Shown in pieces: positions 50,982 to 62,287 of a DNA stretch of 64,000 bases. The position numbers were made by a program, and so were the translations under genes. The stretch's first letter is position 1; every line of letters begins with the position of its first letter. Source of the stretch: Algoriphagus sp. (GTDB lineage: Bacteria > Bacteroidota > Bacteroidia > Cytophagales > Cyclobacteriaceae); the NCBI GenBank assembly GCA_018336015.1, contig JAGXQZ010000069.1:1-64000 (forward strand), in the 5' to 3' direction. Under the pieces are notes generated by a model, which worked only from the letters and a program-made list of their open reading frames with translations, did no database searches and was not told the origin of the DNA.

Positions 50982-51701
50982 TTATTTGAAAAATTGCTCT
51001 AAAATATCGCCCACATAAAAGGCTACCACCGCGGCAAGTAATCCCAAACCAACGGTTTCAAGTATGCTTCTCAATGCGGAAGTCTGGTTGACAATTCCTT
51101 TGAGCCACCCCACAATCAAAAAGGCTAGTCCAGTCAATATGCTCGTCCACAGGAAGGTGTTGATCTCGGAAGGAAAAAAGAAATCCCACAAGTAAACCAA
51201 CAGCGGAATCAATCCGACCAAGACAAAGGAGATCAAGGTGGCGAGTCCGATTTTGAAGGGACTTTTGCTATCCCGCATCATGCCGAGTTCGTCCTTCATC
51301 ATTTCGGCTACCCAAAGATCCCTATCGGAGCAGATGTGGTCCACGATTTTCTGAAGCAGATCGCCTTTGAAACCCTTGGCTCGGTAGATGTCTTCTATCT
51401 CTGATCGCTCGACTTCGGGTAGATTTTCCACTTCCCAATATTCGATTTTTTCGTGCTTGTCGTAGTTGTCCTTTTCACTTTTGGCAGATAGGTAGGCTCC
51501 TACCGACATCGAAAAACCATCTGCAAGGAGATTTGCGAATCCAAGAATGATCAAAATGCTCGCATCCAGATTAGCCCCATAGCCCCCTGCCACCACGGCA
51601 AAGGTAGTGACGGCACCATCGATCCCTCCATAGACAAATTCACGTAAGTACTCTTGAAGTTTCCCAAAACGGGTATTTTCTAAATGTATTTCTGACTCCA
51701 T
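50982..51701 (-). CDS. VIT1/CCC1-family transporter
   Basis: A 239-residue protein. REFVYGGIDGAVTTFAVVAG and GFANLLADGFSMSVGAYLS are the first two membrane segments with the acidic and Gly-rich metal-path residues of VIT1. A cytosolic insertion of about 80 residues (EVERSEIEDIYRAKGF, VAEMMKDELGM) follows, then three C-terminal segments. Family members export iron or manganese. 3 bp after the dipeptidase stop. Confidence 0.92.
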   Translation of the reverse strand: MESEIHLENTRFGKLQEYLREFVYGGIDGAVTTFAVVAGGYGANLDASILIILGFANLLADGFSMSVGAYLSAKSEKDNYDKHEKIEYWEVENLPEVERSEIEDIYRAKGFKGDLLQKIVDHICSDRDLWVAEMMKDELGMMRDSKSPFKIGLATLISFVLVGLIPLLVYLWDFFFPSEINTFLWTSILTGLAFLIVGWLKGIVNQTSALRSILETVGLGLLAAVVAFYVGDILEQFFK

Positions 51702-51704
51702 GGT

Positions 51705-52868
51705 TTAATTGAGGTTTTTAAGGAAAAAATCCTTGACATTTTCACCCATTACTGCTCTGATTTCTGCTTCTGAAAAACCTGCTTTCATCAGGCCTTCTAC
51801 GATCAAGGGCAATCCGGTGATATCAAATGGTACGGCCACCGAACCGTCATAATCCGATCCAAGAGCAACATATTGGATGCCTACTAGATCGCGAACATGC
51901 TTGATGGAAGCGATAATGTTTGGAAGCTCGGGTTCGCCTACTGCCATGTCAAAAAAGGCGATACCGATGATTCCTCCATTTGCTGCGATTTTTTGGATTT
52001 GGGCATCACTGAGGTTTCGTTGTGAATCGAGAACAGCTCTTACCCCGGTGTGGGAGACCATGACGGGCTTGGTGGTGAGGTTTAGCACATCTTCTACAAT
52101 AGCAGGTGAGGCATGAGCCAAATCAATAAAAATCCCCAGTTCATTCATTTTCTGAACCGCTGATTTCCCGAAATCTGAAAGTCCAGCTCCATTTTCTCCA
52201 TGTGCGGAACCGCCAAACTCGTTGTCAAAAAAGTGGGTCGGCCCGATCATGCGTACTCCGGCGGCATAGACTTTTTCCAGATTTTCAAGTGAAGCCTCCA
52301 ATGCATGACCTCCTTCTATTCCCAACATAGCGCCGATGACTTGATTGTCGGATTTTCGAGCATCGATCAACTTTTCTAGGTCTGACTTTTTCTTGATGAA
52401 AATGGCTTTATCTCCTTCATTTTCTACAAAATCAGCCAAGGCCTCGGATTGTGAAAGGGTTCGGTTGATCAGGCTGAACCAATTCCAAGGGCTTTCTCCT
52501 TTGGCTATGGTCAGTGGAGTGATATTGTCAAAAGCATCCTCGCTGTTGCTTTGCATATTTTGACCGGCAGGAGATTTGGATACGATGGTAAACATCTCCA
52601 AGGCTACATTCGCTTCCCGCATTCGGGGGAAATCTACGTGGCCACGATCTTCTCGCTTATTCAGATTTCGCCCCCAAAGGAGCGCATCACAATGAAGGTC
52701 TGCAATAAAATCCAATCGGTCGTAAAGGGCTTGAGCCTCGGGAGAAACTGTGTAGGGAGCGGCAAGCTTGACTGGATTTCTTTGTGATTCTACATATTGG
52801 GGCACGGTATTAATCCCAATGAGGTAGATCACAAATAGGAGGATGAGGAAAAAGAGGAACTTCTTCAT
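51705..52868 (-). CDS. Membrane dipeptidase (M19 family)
   Basis: A 387-residue protein with an N-terminal membrane anchor (FLFFLILLFVIYLIGI). Zinc-site elements are IADLHCDALLWG, GIEGGHALE, DLAHAS, MVSHTGVRA and GSDYDG. Hydrolyses dipeptides, D-amino-acid or related amide bonds. It is at the head of an apparent three-gene operon with the VIT1-like transporter and DUF5995. Confidence 0.93.
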   Translation of the reverse strand: MKKFLFFLILLFVIYLIGINTVPQYVESQRNPVKLAAPYTVSPEAQALYDRLDFIADLHCDALLWGRNLNKREDRGHVDFPRMREANVALEMFTIVSKSPAGQNMQSNSEDAFDNITPLTIAKGESPWNWFSLINRTLSQSEALADFVENEGDKAIFIKKKSDLEKLIDARKSDNQVIGAMLGIEGGHALEASLENLEKVYAAGVRMIGPTHFFDNEFGGSAHGENGAGLSDFGKSAVQKMNELGIFIDLAHASPAIVEDVLNLTTKPVMVSHTGVRAVLDSQRNLSDAQIQKIAANGGIIGIAFFDMAVGEPELPNIIASIKHVRDLVGIQYVALGSDYDGSVAVPFDITGLPLIVEGLMKAGFSEAEIRAVMGENVKDFFLKNLN

Positions 52869-52939
52869 AGGTTGGGTTTACCTTTTGAAGATAAGAAAAA
52901 TCCAAGGCAATGATCAACCAGAAGTCGGTTACTCTTTTC

Positions 52940-53326
52940 TTACAGTTCATCGGCCATTTTTACGGGAGGTAAAGATTCATATTCCTCCAAGCTGAAAAGA
53001 CGCGAACGAATAATGAATCGGACTCCTAGCGGAATCTCTATCGAAAAACTGCTTCCTCGGCCTGGGGTAGCATCCAAGGTAAGTTGAGTGTGTTTCCAAT
53101 ACTCAAATTGGTCAGCAGTCATGAAAAAGTCACATCCGGAGACCTTTCCTATCCAGACGTCCTGCGAACCTAATCTAAACTCTCCTTTTTCAAAGCACAT
53201 CGGAGCCGAACCGTCACAGCATCCACCGCTTTGATGAAACATGAGCTCGGTGCCATGCTTTTTGCGAAGCTGATCAATTACTGCTTCAGCAGCCGAAGTG
53301 GATAGGATACGTTGGATTTGATTCAT
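52940..53326 (-). CDS. DUF779 domain protein
   Basis: A 128-residue protein with MFHQSGGCCDGSAPMC, the Cys-rich DUF779 signature, and VWIGKVSGCDFFM. DUF779 genes are characteristically found next to aldehyde dehydrogenases, as here, 64 bp downstream of one. Function unknown; a metal- or aldehyde-related accessory role is inferred from context. Confidence 0.9.
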   Translation of the reverse strand: MNQIQRILSTSAAEAVIDQLRKKHGTELMFHQSGGCCDGSAPMCFEKGEFRLGSQDVWIGKVSGCDFFMTADQFEYWKHTQLTLDATPGRGSSFSIEIPLGVRFIIRSRLFSLEEYESLPPVKMADEL

Positions 53327-53390
53327 GTTTTTGGCAAATGAAAAGAGAGAAGCAGAAAAATCCTGCTTCTCTCGGACAATAAACCCAGCG

Positions 53391-54917
53391 TTAGAAAAAT
53401 CCTAGTTTCTGCTTGCTGTAGGAAATCAGCATGTTTTTGGTTTGACGGTAGTGATTGAGCATCATCAAATGAGTCTCTCTGCCAAAACCTGACTTTTTAT
53501 AGCCGCCAAAAGGCGCATGAGATGGGTATGCATGGTAGCAGTTGACCCAAACGCGGCCTGCTTGAATCGCTCGAGGTACCTGATAGAGCTCGTGAGCGTC
53601 TCTGGACCAAAGTCCTGCTCCAAGACCATACATGGTGTCGTTGGCAATTGCGATCGCTTCTTCGGTGGTTTTAAAGGTGGTAACACAAGTGACTGGGCCG
53701 AAGATTTCCTCCTGAAAGACCCGCATTTTGTTGTGGCCTTTGAGAATGGTGGGCTGGATGTAGTAGCCGTTTTCTAATCCTGAATTCAATCCTGTTTTAG
53801 CTCCGCCTACGAGTACTTCAGCTCCTTCTTCTTTGCCGATTTCGATGTAGGAAAGAATTTTTTCATACTGATCATTGGAAGCTTGAGCACCCATCATGGT
53901 GTCTTCTGCCATGGGGTGGCCTAATTTGATTGCCTTTGTACGGGCAATCACCCGCTCCATGAAGACGTCGTAGATGTCCTCATGAACCAGAATTCTGGAA
54001 GGGCAGGTACAGACTTCTCCTTGGTTTAGGGCAAACATCACAGCTCCTTCTACTGCCTTGTCGAAAAATTCGTCGTCGGCATCCGCTACGGATTTCATAA
54101 AGATGTTTGGAGATTTTCCGCCCAATTCCATGGTGACCGGGATCAGATTTTCAGATGCATATTGCATGATCAGTCTGCCTGTGGTCGTCTCACCGGTAAA
54201 TGCCACTTTGGCCACTCTCGTAGATGTGGCAAGAGGTTTTCCAGCTTCAATTCCAAATCCTGTGACCACATTGATGACTCCAGGAGGGACGATGTCGGCA
54301 ATCAGATCCATCAAAACCATGATGCTGGTTGGGGTTTGTTCGGCTGGTTTTACTACTGTGCAGCAGCCGGCTGCCAGGGCAGGAGCGATTTTCCAGGTAG
54401 CCATGAGAAGCGGGAAATTCCAAGGGATGATTTGACCCACCACGCCCAGAGGCTCATGAAGGTTGATGCTGACGGTAGTCTCATCATGCTCTGACATGGA
54501 GCTTTCATCAGCTCGGATTACACCGGCAAAGTATCTGAAATGGTCAATGCAAAGCGGAAGATCAGCCGCGCGTGTTTCTCGGATAGCCTTTCCGTTGTCG
54601 ATGGTTTCTACTCTCGCCAAAAGTTCAAGATTTGCTTCCATCACATCTGCGATCTTTAACAGAATTCTGCTTCGCTCCGCAGCTGGGGTTTTGGACCAGG
54701 TGACAAATGCAGAGTGAGCGGCATCCAAAGCCTTTTCGATATCCTCTTTATTTCCTCGGGCCGCTTTTGCAAAGGGCTTTCCATCTATAGGGGAGATGTT
54801 TTCAAAGTATTCTCCTGAGGATGGTTTTACCCACTCACCACCGATGAAGTGATCGTATTTTTCTTTGATCAACGGGCGATCTACAGGCTTGGCCTGAGCA
54901 TACGTTAGTGTTTCCAT
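53391..54917 (-). CDS. NAD(P)-dependent aldehyde dehydrogenase (acetaldehyde dehydrogenase type)
   Basis: A 508-residue [26 protein letters not shown] is the cofactor region, [13 protein letters not shown] holds the general-base Glu, and the nucleophilic Cys lies in [11 protein letters not shown]. The sequence resembles the ExaC/AcoD class that oxidises acetaldehyde and other short aldehydes. The DUF779 gene follows, and a divergent AraC-type regulator lies upstream. Confidence 0.95.
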   Translation of the reverse strand: METLTYAQAKPVDRPLIKEKYDHFIGGEWVKPSSGEYFENISPIDGKPFAKAARGNKEDIEKALDAAHSAFVTWSKTPAAERSRILLKIADVMEANLELLARVETIDNGKAIRETRAADLPLCIDHFRYFAGVIRADESSMSEHDETTVSINLHEPLGVVGQIIPWNFPLLMATWKIAPALAAGCCTVVKPAEQTPTSIMVLMDLIADIVPPGVINVVTGFGIEAGKPLATSTRVAKVAFTGETTTGRLIMQYASENLIPVTMELGGKSPNIFMKSVADADDEFFDKAVEGAVMFALNQGEVCTCPSRILVHEDIYDVFMERVIARTKAIKLGHPMAEDTMMGAQASNDQYEKILSYIEIGKEEGAEVLVGGAKTGLNSGLENGYYIQPTILKGHNKMRVFQEEIFGPVTCVTTFKTTEEAIAIANDTMYGLGAGLWSRDAHELYQVPRAIQAGRVWVNCYHAYPSHAPFGGYKKSGFGRETHLMMLNHYRQTKNMLISYSKQKLGFF

Positions 54918-55084
54918 AGTTTTGGGTTATTTTGGTTACATCCAAAATTCCCAATGTTTATTCTGTAAAAATTGTACTCGATGATCAAGAAATCTGCATA
55001 AAGTGACTTTTCTCAGGTTTCTTTTTTCAAAAGCTCATTATTTTTCATTCTCTTCCAATTGGTTAAAAATTAGGATACCATACA

Positions 55085-56011
55085 ATGACCCAAAAAACAC
55101 AGTTCCCAGGAGTATTCTGGAGAAATCCTCATGACCTGAAAACGCTGGTGGAGAACCGGACTACTTACACCCTTGATAATTGTGAGTTGAATATTTTTGA
55201 AACCCATCAATCAGCCGAAAAAGTCAATTTGGTTTTCGGAGATTTGGTCTTGACTACCATGTTGAAGGGAAAAAAGGTAATGCATCTTTTTGACCGGCCC
55301 GGTTTTGACTACATGCCAGGTGAATCGGTGATCGTGCCTCCCAATGAAGTGATGAAGATTGATTTTCCTGAGGCTCATTGGGATAATCCCACCCAATGCA
55401 TTGCGCTGTCGATCTCCAAAGAAATGATTGAGAATACTTTCAACCTTCTGAATGAACGATTTTCGTCCAAGGTATTGACCCAAGAATGGGGCTTGGATCT
55501 TTCCTACTTTCACCTGATCAATACTCAAGATCTTTCTGAAATCATCAATCGCTTTGTGAGAATCGGTGTCAAGGAAAGATCGCGTGAAAAAGATCTCATT
55601 GCCTCATTGGCTTTGAAAGAACTTTTGATTCGGTTGACTCAGACCCAAGCGAGAGAAATGCTGGAGAAGACGTACAAGGAATTGTCTGGAAGTAATCGGC
55701 TCGCTCATGTGGTGGAGTATATCAAGAAGAATATTCGGGAAAATCTGCAATTGGAAGAATTGGCTTCCCAAGCCTGTATGAGTAAAGCGCACTTTTTGAG
55801 GACCTTCAAAAATGAGTTGGGTCTTACCCCCATGGAGTATGTGGTCAAAGAGCGATTGAAGTTGGCTAGGTATTACTTAGTCATGGGTGGATTTCAGATT
55901 CAGGAAGTCTGTCTGATGTCTGGTTTTAACAATTTGACCAATTTTATCAGGGCCTTCAAGAAGGAATTTCAGCATACTCCGAAAGCATTTCAGAGAATTA
56001 GTGAAAAATAA
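55085..56011 (+). CDS. AraC family transcriptional regulator
   Basis: A 308-residue protein. N-terminal sensing domain (NCELNIFETHQSAEKVNL, GFDYMPGESVIVPPNEVMKIDFP) and C-terminal AraC-type tandem HTH: LQLEELASQACMSKAHFLR and FQIQEVCLMSGFNNLTNFIRAFKKEF. Divergent from the aldehyde dehydrogenase across 167 bp, so probably its regulator (inference). Confidence 0.93.
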   Translation: MTQKTQFPGVFWRNPHDLKTLVENRTTYTLDNCELNIFETHQSAEKVNLVFGDLVLTTMLKGKKVMHLFDRPGFDYMPGESVIVPPNEVMKIDFPEAHWDNPTQCIALSISKEMIENTFNLLNERFSSKVLTQEWGLDLSYFHLINTQDLSEIINRFVRIGVKERSREKDLIASLALKELLIRLTQTQAREMLEKTYKELSGSNRLAHVVEYIKKNIRENLQLEELASQACMSKAHFLRTFKNELGLTPMEYVVKERLKLARYYLVMGGFQIQEVCLMSGFNNLTNFIRAFKKEFQHTPKAFQRISEK

Positions 56012-56039
56012 ATGAGAAATTTTTTATTGAAATTTTGAT

Positions 56040-56185
56040 TGTTTGTTCTGTTTTCATACGTTTAAGAAACTTTTGCAGACATAATAGTTGCTCAACCCAG
56101 CGCTTTGCCAAAGTTTATATGGTTTTAATCCATTAACAATAAACCCTCCCTGGGAGCCTAACTTCAAAAAGGCTCCCTTTTTTTA
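56040..56185 (+). ncRNA. Possible small RNA with terminator
   Basis: In the 490-bp gap after the AraC gene, TTTG (56042) and an AACTTTTG element (56069) could form a weak promoter. About 75 bp on, GGGAGCC (56150-56156) and GGCTCCC (56169-56175) form a stem followed by seven T. No open frame of note lies between. This could also be the 3' end of the AraC transcript, so the call is tentative. Confidence 0.3.
56150..56182 (+). terminator. Intrinsic terminator after AraC gene
   Basis: GGGAGCC and GGCTCCC arms around a 12-nt loop, followed by TTTTTTT. Closes whatever transcript runs rightward from the AraC gene or from a small RNA promoter. Confidence 0.8.
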
Positions 56186-56333
56186 TGCTTCTTTTTTTGA
56201 AGATTTTGTAAGATTTAGAAAATCCGGTTTAAAAAATCATTGGTTTTTGGATAAAAAATGTAAAAAGTAGAAAAAGTGGTTTTCAAGTGTATAAAAATTT
56301 GATTTTCAAAAGATTCTGAATTTGGGCGCAAAA

Positions 56334-56365
56334 ACAAAAAAACCTTCACGAAAATTTCGTGAAGG
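56334..56365 (-). terminator. Minus-strand terminator
   Basis: CCTTCACGAAA and TTTCGTGAAGG form a perfect 11-bp stem; on the minus strand the stem is followed by a run of seven T. It lies 140 bp downstream of the glycosyltransferase stop, with no gene in between. Confidence 0.8.
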
Positions 56366-56504
56366 CTTTCCCATTTAATTAACCCTTTAATCCAAAATCC
56401 TTTTTTTCTGATTCCAATTAAGCTCATCTGGACAAGCCTTGTGGATTGAGAAAAGAATGCGAGTTAAAGGTAAATTACAGAAAAGGCTAAGTCAGTGATC
56501 GGAG

Positions 56505-57524
56505 TCACAGGCCGAGGCAATTGATCAGCTTTGTTTTCCGGTTGGAAAACGAAAAATGGGTTTTGATCCGCTTACATGCCGAAGAGAGCGGGATGGGTTG
56601 GGAGATTAATTTTTGTAATTGATTTTCCAAAATAGAGATGTTTTTTTTAGCCAATACAATTCCCGTATCTCCAATAATCTCAGGAATCGCCCCGACAGCA
56701 GACCCAATCGGTACACAACCTGAAGCCATGGCTTCACCAAGCGCATTCGGGAAGCCTTCGGATGTGGACAATTGAAGATAAAACTGATGGGAATTGTAAA
56801 GATCCAGAAGGTTAGCAGGTTTCATTTTCCCCAAAACGGTCACATTGGGATTTGGAGAGGAGTAGACTGAATCACCCACTAAGGTAAACGTCCAATCGGG
56901 ATGGTGCTCGGCCAATTTTTCAATCAAATCATAGCCCTTGACTATTGCCCTTGAAGGATTGGAAGTGCCTGTGGCTACGGAAATAAAGCTCAAAGGCTTT
57001 CGTGTTTTTCCGAGATCTCTCCAAAAATCTGTATCAAACCCGTTTGGAATCACCTGAATCGGAGTCTTCAAGTCAGGAATTAAATTCAGCAATCCCTGCT
57101 TTGGATTGATCTGGGAGTCGTAAGAATAATCCTGCTTGACCAGAGCTTCGGCAACAGGCAAAATCAATGAGCAATTTTTGAAAGAATAAACCGTGGCTAT
57201 ACGCAGCCATTTCTTCCTGAAATTCCCATAACCGATCTCAGGCATATGGATGCAATCGGTGCCTCCGGCTTGGATGGTGCACTTTTTTCCAAACACTTTT
57301 CCAAACCAAACCGGCAAGACGCTGTGATACCCCCCGAAAAAGCAGAGGTATTGGCTGGTGCGAGGCAAAAACCAAAGCAGTTGAAAAAACTGGAGAATAA
57401 AGTAAAATGGAAGTTTTACCGGGCTTTGAGTAAATTCCAACGATTTAATTTCAGCCACCGGACGGATCATTTCCAGGTCACGGTCGATAAATGCGGTGCG
57501 TACGGGAAAGGTGTAGAGGATCAT
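56505..57524 (-). CDS. Glycosyltransferase family 4-like protein
   Basis: 339 residues from the ATG at 57522-57524. The frame extends to 57578, but the leuS terminator hairpin lies inside that extension, so the shorter start is right. The C-terminal GT-B domain shows IQVIPNGFDTDFW, FTLVGDSV, LLDLYNSHQFYLQLSTSEGFPNALGEAMASGCVPI, the usual E-x7-E nucleotide-sugar site. N-terminal acceptor domain includes GGTDCIHMPEIGYGNFRKK. Acceptor unknown. Confidence 0.9.
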   Translation of the reverse strand: MILYTFPVRTAFIDRDLEMIRPVAEIKSLEFTQSPVKLPFYFILQFFQLLWFLPRTSQYLCFFGGYHSVLPVWFGKVFGKKCTIQAGGTDCIHMPEIGYGNFRKKWLRIATVYSFKNCSLILPVAEALVKQDYSYDSQINPKQGLLNLIPDLKTPIQVIPNGFDTDFWRDLGKTRKPLSFISVATGTSNPSRAIVKGYDLIEKLAEHHPDWTFTLVGDSVYSSPNPNVTVLGKMKPANLLDLYNSHQFYLQLSTSEGFPNALGEAMASGCVPIGSAVGAIPEIIGDTGIVLAKKNISILENQLQKLISQPIPLSSACKRIKTHFSFSNRKTKLINCLGL

Positions 57525-57564
57525 TTTTGGCTGAAATCGAAAACAAGGTAAATCAGAAAATGAA

Positions 57565-57589
57565 AAAGGGGAAACCAAGTCTCCCCTTT
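57565..57589 (-). terminator. leuS terminator
   Basis: AAAGGGGA (57565-57572) and TCCCCTTT (57582-57589) pair perfectly; on the minus strand a T-rich tail follows. It ends leuS transcription 22 bp after its stop and precedes the glycosyltransferase start. Confidence 0.8.
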
Positions 57590-57610
57590 AATTTTTTCTA
57601 GTACATGAGC

Positions 57611-60385
57611 CTAAACCACCAAATTCACAATCTTACCCGGTACGATAATCACCTTTTTGGGAGCTTTTCCTTCCAGCCATTTTTGAACGGAAGCATCCGC
57701 CAAAGCAGCTTTTTCGATTTCAGGAACAGTAAGAGAAAGAGGTAAATCCAACTTTGCACGCATCTTGCCATTGATCATGACCGGATATTCAAAGTTGCTT
57801 TCAACCAAGTACTCTTCCTTAAACTCAGGGAAATTCGCAGTGGTGATTGACCCTGAATGACCCAACAACGACCAGAGTTCCTCAGATATATGCGGTGCGT
57901 ATGGAGAAATCAAAACCGCCAAGGGCTCCAGCACTTCTCGCTTGTTGCATTTTAAAGCTGTCAGTTCATTCACGCAGATCATAAAGCTGGACACTGAGGT
58001 ATTGAAGGAATAATTGGCCATGTCTTCCTCCATCTTTTTGATGGCTTTGTGAAGGGCTTTGAGCTCTTCTTTGCTGGCTTTTTCATCCGAAACTGCGAAT
58101 TCTCCAGCGGAATTGTGATAAAGGTTCCAAACCTTTCTCAGGAATTTATACACCCCGTCGATGCCATTGGTATTCCAAGGTTTGAATTGCTCCAAAGGAC
58201 CAAGGAACATCTCGTACAACCGCAGCGTGTCAGCTCCGTAGCGTTCGATGATGTCATCGGGATTGACCACGTTGTACTTGGATTTGGACATTTTTTCTAC
58301 TTCCGATCCGCAGAGGTACTTACCGTCTTCCAAGATAAATTCCGCATCGGCTAAGTCTGGTCTCCAAGCTTTGAACTTCTCCAGATTCAGCTGATCGTTA
58401 TGGACGATATTTACATCCACGTGCATGGCGGAGGTGTCGTATTGGTCTTTTAGACCATAAGAAACAAATGTATTGCTGCCTTTCAATCGATACACAAAAT
58501 TCGACCTTCCCTGAATCATCCCTTGGTTGATCATCTTTTGGAAAGGTTCGTCGATGCTCACCACACCCAAGTCGTACAAAAACTTGGTCCAGAAACGGGA
58601 GTATAGCAAGTGGCCGGTTGCATGCTCGGAACCTCCGATGTACAAGTCCACAGCGCCCCAGTAATCGGTTTTGGCTTTATCAGCAAAGAACGTGTCGTTT
58701 TTCGGATCCATGTAGCGGAAAAAGTACCAGCTCGATCCCGCCCAACCCGGCATGGTGGAGAGTTCCAAAGGATATTCTCCGTCTGCCGTTTTGTAAGTCC
58801 AGTCTTTGGCTCGTCCGAGTGGAGGTTCGCCGTCTTCTGTTGGGAGGTATTTATCTACCTCAGGCAAAACCAAAGGCAGATCTTTTTCTTCGATCAAATA
58901 AGGCAATCCCTCTTTGAAATAGACAGGTAGCGGTTCGCCCCAATAACGCTGACGGGTGAAGATCGCATCCCGCATTCTGAACTGGATTTTACCTTTTCCG
59001 ATTCCTTTTTCTTCTAGAAACTCAATGCATTTCTGCATCGCTTCCTTCATGTAAAGCCCAGAAATAAAGCCCGAATTGATGATTAAACCGCCTTTTCCCG
59101 GGAAAGATCCGTTTTCCATCGAGCCTTCAATCACTTGGCGAATTTCCAAGCCGAAGTGCTTGGCAAAGTTGTAGTCACGCTCGTCATGTGCAGGAACGGC
59201 CATCACTGCACCAGTTCCGTATCCAGCCAAAACGTAATCGGCCACCCAGATTTGGATTTCCTCTCCATTAAACGGATTGATCGCGAAGGATCCGGTGAAA
59301 GCACCGGAAATGGTCTTTACATCGCTCATTCGCTCGCGCTCGGAGCGGTTTTTGGCTACTTGGATATAGGCTTCGGCAGTTTCCCGCTGATCGTCGGTGA
59401 TGAGTTCGGCCGCCAAGTCAGATTCCGGTGCCAACGCCAAATAGGTTACTCCGAAAATGGTATCCACCCGGGTGGTAAAGACCTTGATTTTTTTATCCGA
59501 CCCCTTCACATCGAAAAGTACCTCCGCACCGATCGACTTTCCGATCCAGTTGCGTTGCATTTCCTTGATCGGTTCGGACCAGTCCACTTTTTCCAATCCC
59601 TGAAGCAAGCGATCGGCATAGGCCGTGATCCGCATGGACCACTGCATCATTTTCTTGCGCTCCACAGGATGGCCGCCTCGCTCGGAGAATCCGTCTTTTA
59701 CTTCATCATTTGAAAGTACGGTTCCCAGTGCCGGACACCAGTTTACAGTCGTCTCAGCCAAGAAAGTCAATCGGTATTTGAGCAGCATTTCCTGCTTTTC
59801 TTTTTCAGAAAAGGCATTCCATTCCGCTGCGCTAAAAGTTGGGGTATCGTCATCACACACCGCTTTGACATTGGCATTTCCTTCTTTTTCAAATCGGGAA
59901 ATAAGCGAAGAGATTGAAAGCGCTTTGTCCGCGTCGTGGTCATAATAGCTGTTGAACAGCTGCATGAAAATCCACTGTGTCCACTTGTAATAGGATGGAT
60001 CAGAAGTGCGGACTTCCCGATCCCAATCGAAAGCAAAGCCAATATTCTTTAGCTGCTCGGTATAGCGGGTGATATTTTGCTCGGTGGTGATGGCGGGATG
60101 CTGCCCGGTTTGGATGGCATACTGCTCAGCAGGCAAACCAAAGGAATCGTAACCCATCGGGTGGAGTACATTGAAGCCCTTCAGCATCTTGAATCTTGAG
60201 ACAATATCAGAAGCAATATAGCCTAGGGGGTGACCGACGTGGAGTCCGGCACCGGATGGGTAAGGAAACATGTCGAGGGAATAAAACTTGGGACGATGGG
60301 TGTCCACTTCGGCTTTAAAGGTGCCTTTTTCTTTCCAGTAGCCTTGCCATTTTTGCTCGATTTCCCTGAAGTTGTACTCCGCCAT
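57611..60385 (-). CDS. leuS: Leucyl-tRNA synthetase
   Basis: 924 residues from the ATG at 60383-60385 ([16 protein letters not shown]). HIGH-like motif is [15 protein letters not shown], the editing domain includes [17 protein letters not shown], and the KMSKS loop is [15 protein letters not shown]. The frame is open to 60697, but that stretch overlaps the divergent gene's start and is not LeuS. Length is normal for bacteria. Confidence 0.97.
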   Translation of the reverse strand: MAEYNFREIEQKWQGYWKEKGTFKAEVDTHRPKFYSLDMFPYPSGAGLHVGHPLGYIASDIVSRFKMLKGFNVLHPMGYDSFGLPAEQYAIQTGQHPAITTEQNITRYTEQLKNIGFAFDWDREVRTSDPSYYKWTQWIFMQLFNSYYDHDADKALSISSLISRFEKEGNANVKAVCDDDTPTFSAAEWNAFSEKEKQEMLLKYRLTFLAETTVNWCPALGTVLSNDEVKDGFSERGGHPVERKKMMQWSMRITAYADRLLQGLEKVDWSEPIKEMQRNWIGKSIGAEVLFDVKGSDKKIKVFTTRVDTIFGVTYLALAPESDLAAELITDDQRETAEAYIQVAKNRSERERMSDVKTISGAFTGSFAINPFNGEEIQIWVADYVLAGYGTGAVMAVPAHDERDYNFAKHFGLEIRQVIEGSMENGSFPGKGGLIINSGFISGLYMKEAMQKCIEFLEEKGIGKGKIQFRMRDAIFTRQRYWGEPLPVYFKEGLPYLIEEKDLPLVLPEVDKYLPTEDGEPPLGRAKDWTYKTADGEYPLELSTMPGWAGSSWYFFRYMDPKNDTFFADKAKTDYWGAVDLYIGGSEHATGHLLYSRFWTKFLYDLGVVSIDEPFQKMINQGMIQGRSNFVYRLKGSNTFVSYGLKDQYDTSAMHVDVNIVHNDQLNLEKFKAWRPDLADAEFILEDGKYLCGSEVEKMSKSKYNVVNPDDIIERYGADTLRLYEMFLGPLEQFKPWNTNGIDGVYKFLRKVWNLYHNSAGEFAVSDEKASKEELKALHKAIKKMEEDMANYSFNTSVSSFMICVNELTALKCNKREVLEPLAVLISPYAPHISEELWSLLGHSGSITTANFPEFKEEYLVESNFEYPVMINGKMRAKLDLPLSLTVPEIEKAALADASVQKWLEGKAPKKVIIVPGKIVNLVV

Positions 60386-60556
60386 GATTGAAATTTTCTT
60401 GATTTTTTGACTAAATGCCTGCAAAAATAGAAAAATCAGGCGGCTTTGGTAGTCAAATTTCCAATTCCTCCCAAATCGGGATTTTGTCCACTGATCAATT
60501 TTGTTTGAGGCACTTGGAGCTTTTTTGTACTTTCCGAAACCTAACCAACCGACCTT

Positions 60557-62146
60557 ATGAGAAAAAGAATTCTGATTACACTTGCCTTGGCCGGAGGAAT
60601 CTGCCTTGCGGCTTTTCCCCAGAAAAAATATACCCCCAAGCAAATCGAGGCGCTCAAAGCCGAAGCTGCCCAAATCGTCCAAGCCAATCACAAGCAAAGC
60701 CAGGTGATGGTGGACAAGATTTTCTCCTTCGCTGAGCTTGGCTTTCAGGAAGTCGAGTCATCGAAGTACCTGACGGGGATTTTGGAGAAAAATGGGTTTA
60801 CTATCGAACGAGGTGTTTCAGGAATCCCGACCGCATGGTTTGCTACTTGGAAAAATGGTGAAGGACCTGTGATTGCTTTGGGTTCGGACGTGGATAATAT
60901 CCCTAAAGCCTCTCAGTTTCCGGGAGTAGCTTACCACAAACCCATGGTCGAAGGAGCGCCGGGACATGGTGAAGGTCACAATGCCGGGATTCCGCTGAAT
61001 ATCACCGCTGCCTTGGCCGTAAAGCAAATCATGGAGCGTGAAAAAATTGGCGGTACACTGGTTCTTTGGCCTGGAATTGCAGAAGAATTGGTGGCTGCGA
61101 AAGCTTGGTTTGCAAGAGATGGGAAGTTTGATGGAGTGGATCTCTGCATTTTTACCCATGTGGCCAATAACCTGGGTGTGAGCTGGGGTCAGGCGAGCGG
61201 TACGGGCTTGATCTCTGTGGAATACACCTTTTCGGGAGACGCCGCTCACTCAGCCGGTGCGCCTTGGAGAGGGAAAAGTGCTGCCGATGCCGTGGAACTG
61301 ATGAATATCGGCTGGAACTACAAGCGGGAGCATTTGCATCCTTTGAAACGGTCGCACTCGGTCATTACAGATGGGGGAGATCAGCCGAATGTCGTACCTT
61401 CCAAAGCTTCGATTTGGTACTATTTCCGCGATGTGAAGTATGACGGCATCATGGAAATGTATGCCCAAGCCAATGATATTGCCAAAGGTGCAGCCTTGAT
61501 GACGGGTACAACCATGACTTCGAAAGTATTGGGAACGGCTTGGCCAAGACACTTTAATAAGGTGATTGCGGAAAAAATGTATCAAAACATCCTCAAAGTA
61601 GGTTTGCCGGAATGGGATGAAAAGGATCAAACCCTGGCGAAAGCCATTCAAAAAGAATTGGGCTCCAAAGAGGAAGGAATGCCTACCAAGTTAGATACGT
61701 TGGGGCTTCCTGTAGTAGAGCCGATTTCAGGCGGTTCGGATGACATTGGAGATGTGTCTTGGGTGGTACCGACGGTTACTTTGAGATTTCCTTCCAATAT
61801 CCCCGGACTTCCGGGTCACCACTGGAGCAATGCCATTGCGATGGCGACACCCATCGCTCATAAGGGCGTGACTGCTGGAGCAAAAGCTGAAGCCATGACG
61901 ATTTTGGACTTTTTACTTCAGCCTGAGTTAGTCGATCAGGCCTGGGATTATTTCAAAAATGTGCAAACCAAAGAAGAAACCTACAAGCCGATGATCACCA
62001 AAGATGATGCACCGCCAATCTACCTGAATGAAGGCATCATGAAGCAGTTCCGTCCTCAGTTGGAGAAATTCTACTACGATGAAACGAAGTACGATACCTA
62101 TTTGCAGCAGCTCGGGGTGACGTATCCGACGGTGAAAAAGAATTAA
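60557..62146 (+). CDS. M20 family amidohydrolase (AbgB-like), exported
   Basis: A 529-residue protein with a signal peptide ([18 protein letters not shown]). The M20 metallopeptidase core shows [24 protein letters not shown] (metal ligands), [15 protein letters not shown] and [20 protein letters not shown] (dimerisation domain start). It resembles the p-aminobenzoyl-glutamate hydrolase B subunit. A periplasmic location would be unusual for AbgB but is seen in Bacteroidota. Confidence 0.92.
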   Translation: MRKRILITLALAGGICLAAFPQKKYTPKQIEALKAEAAQIVQANHKQSQVMVDKIFSFAELGFQEVESSKYLTGILEKNGFTIERGVSGIPTAWFATWKNGEGPVIALGSDVDNIPKASQFPGVAYHKPMVEGAPGHGEGHNAGIPLNITAALAVKQIMEREKIGGTLVLWPGIAEELVAAKAWFARDGKFDGVDLCIFTHVANNLGVSWGQASGTGLISVEYTFSGDAAHSAGAPWRGKSAADAVELMNIGWNYKREHLHPLKRSHSVITDGGDQPNVVPSKASIWYYFRDVKYDGIMEMYAQANDIAKGAALMTGTTMTSKVLGTAWPRHFNKVIAEKMYQNILKVGLPEWDEKDQTLAKAIQKELGSKEEGMPTKLDTLGLPVVEPISGGSDDIGDVSWVVPTVTLRFPSNIPGLPGHHWSNAIAMATPIAHKGVTAGAKAEAMTILDFLLQPELVDQAWDYFKNVQTKEETYKPMITKDDAPPIYLNEGIMKQFRPQLEKFYYDETKYDTYLQQLGVTYPTVKKN

Positions 62147-62153
62147 TCCTTAA

Positions 62154-62287
62154 TTACGATTTACGAATGACGATTTACGACCTAAATCTGAACTTCCGTC
62201 CTAATTTCCAGAAGGTTACCTTCAGGTTACAACGATTGAGGTTCAAAACAGGGTCGTAAATCGTAATTCGTACCTCGTAAATCAAAA
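62154..62287. repeat. Heptamer hairpin element before GNAT gene
   Basis: Left arm TTACGAT, TTACGAA, TGACGAT, TTACGAC (62154-62181) and right arm GTCGTAA, ATCGTAA, TTCGTAC, CTCGTAA, ATCAAAA (62253-62287) are inverted. The last unit touches the ATG of the next gene. The left arm is identical to that in the hisH-hisA gap 35 kb away. The core shares ATTGAGGTTC near the right arm. Confidence 0.9.

Noticed and set aside
57525..57578. N-terminal extension of the glycosyltransferase
   Set aside because: The leuS terminator stem lies inside it.
60386..60697. N-terminal extension of leuS
   Set aside because: It overlaps the signal-peptide region of the divergent amidohydrolase and lies before the canonical LeuS start.
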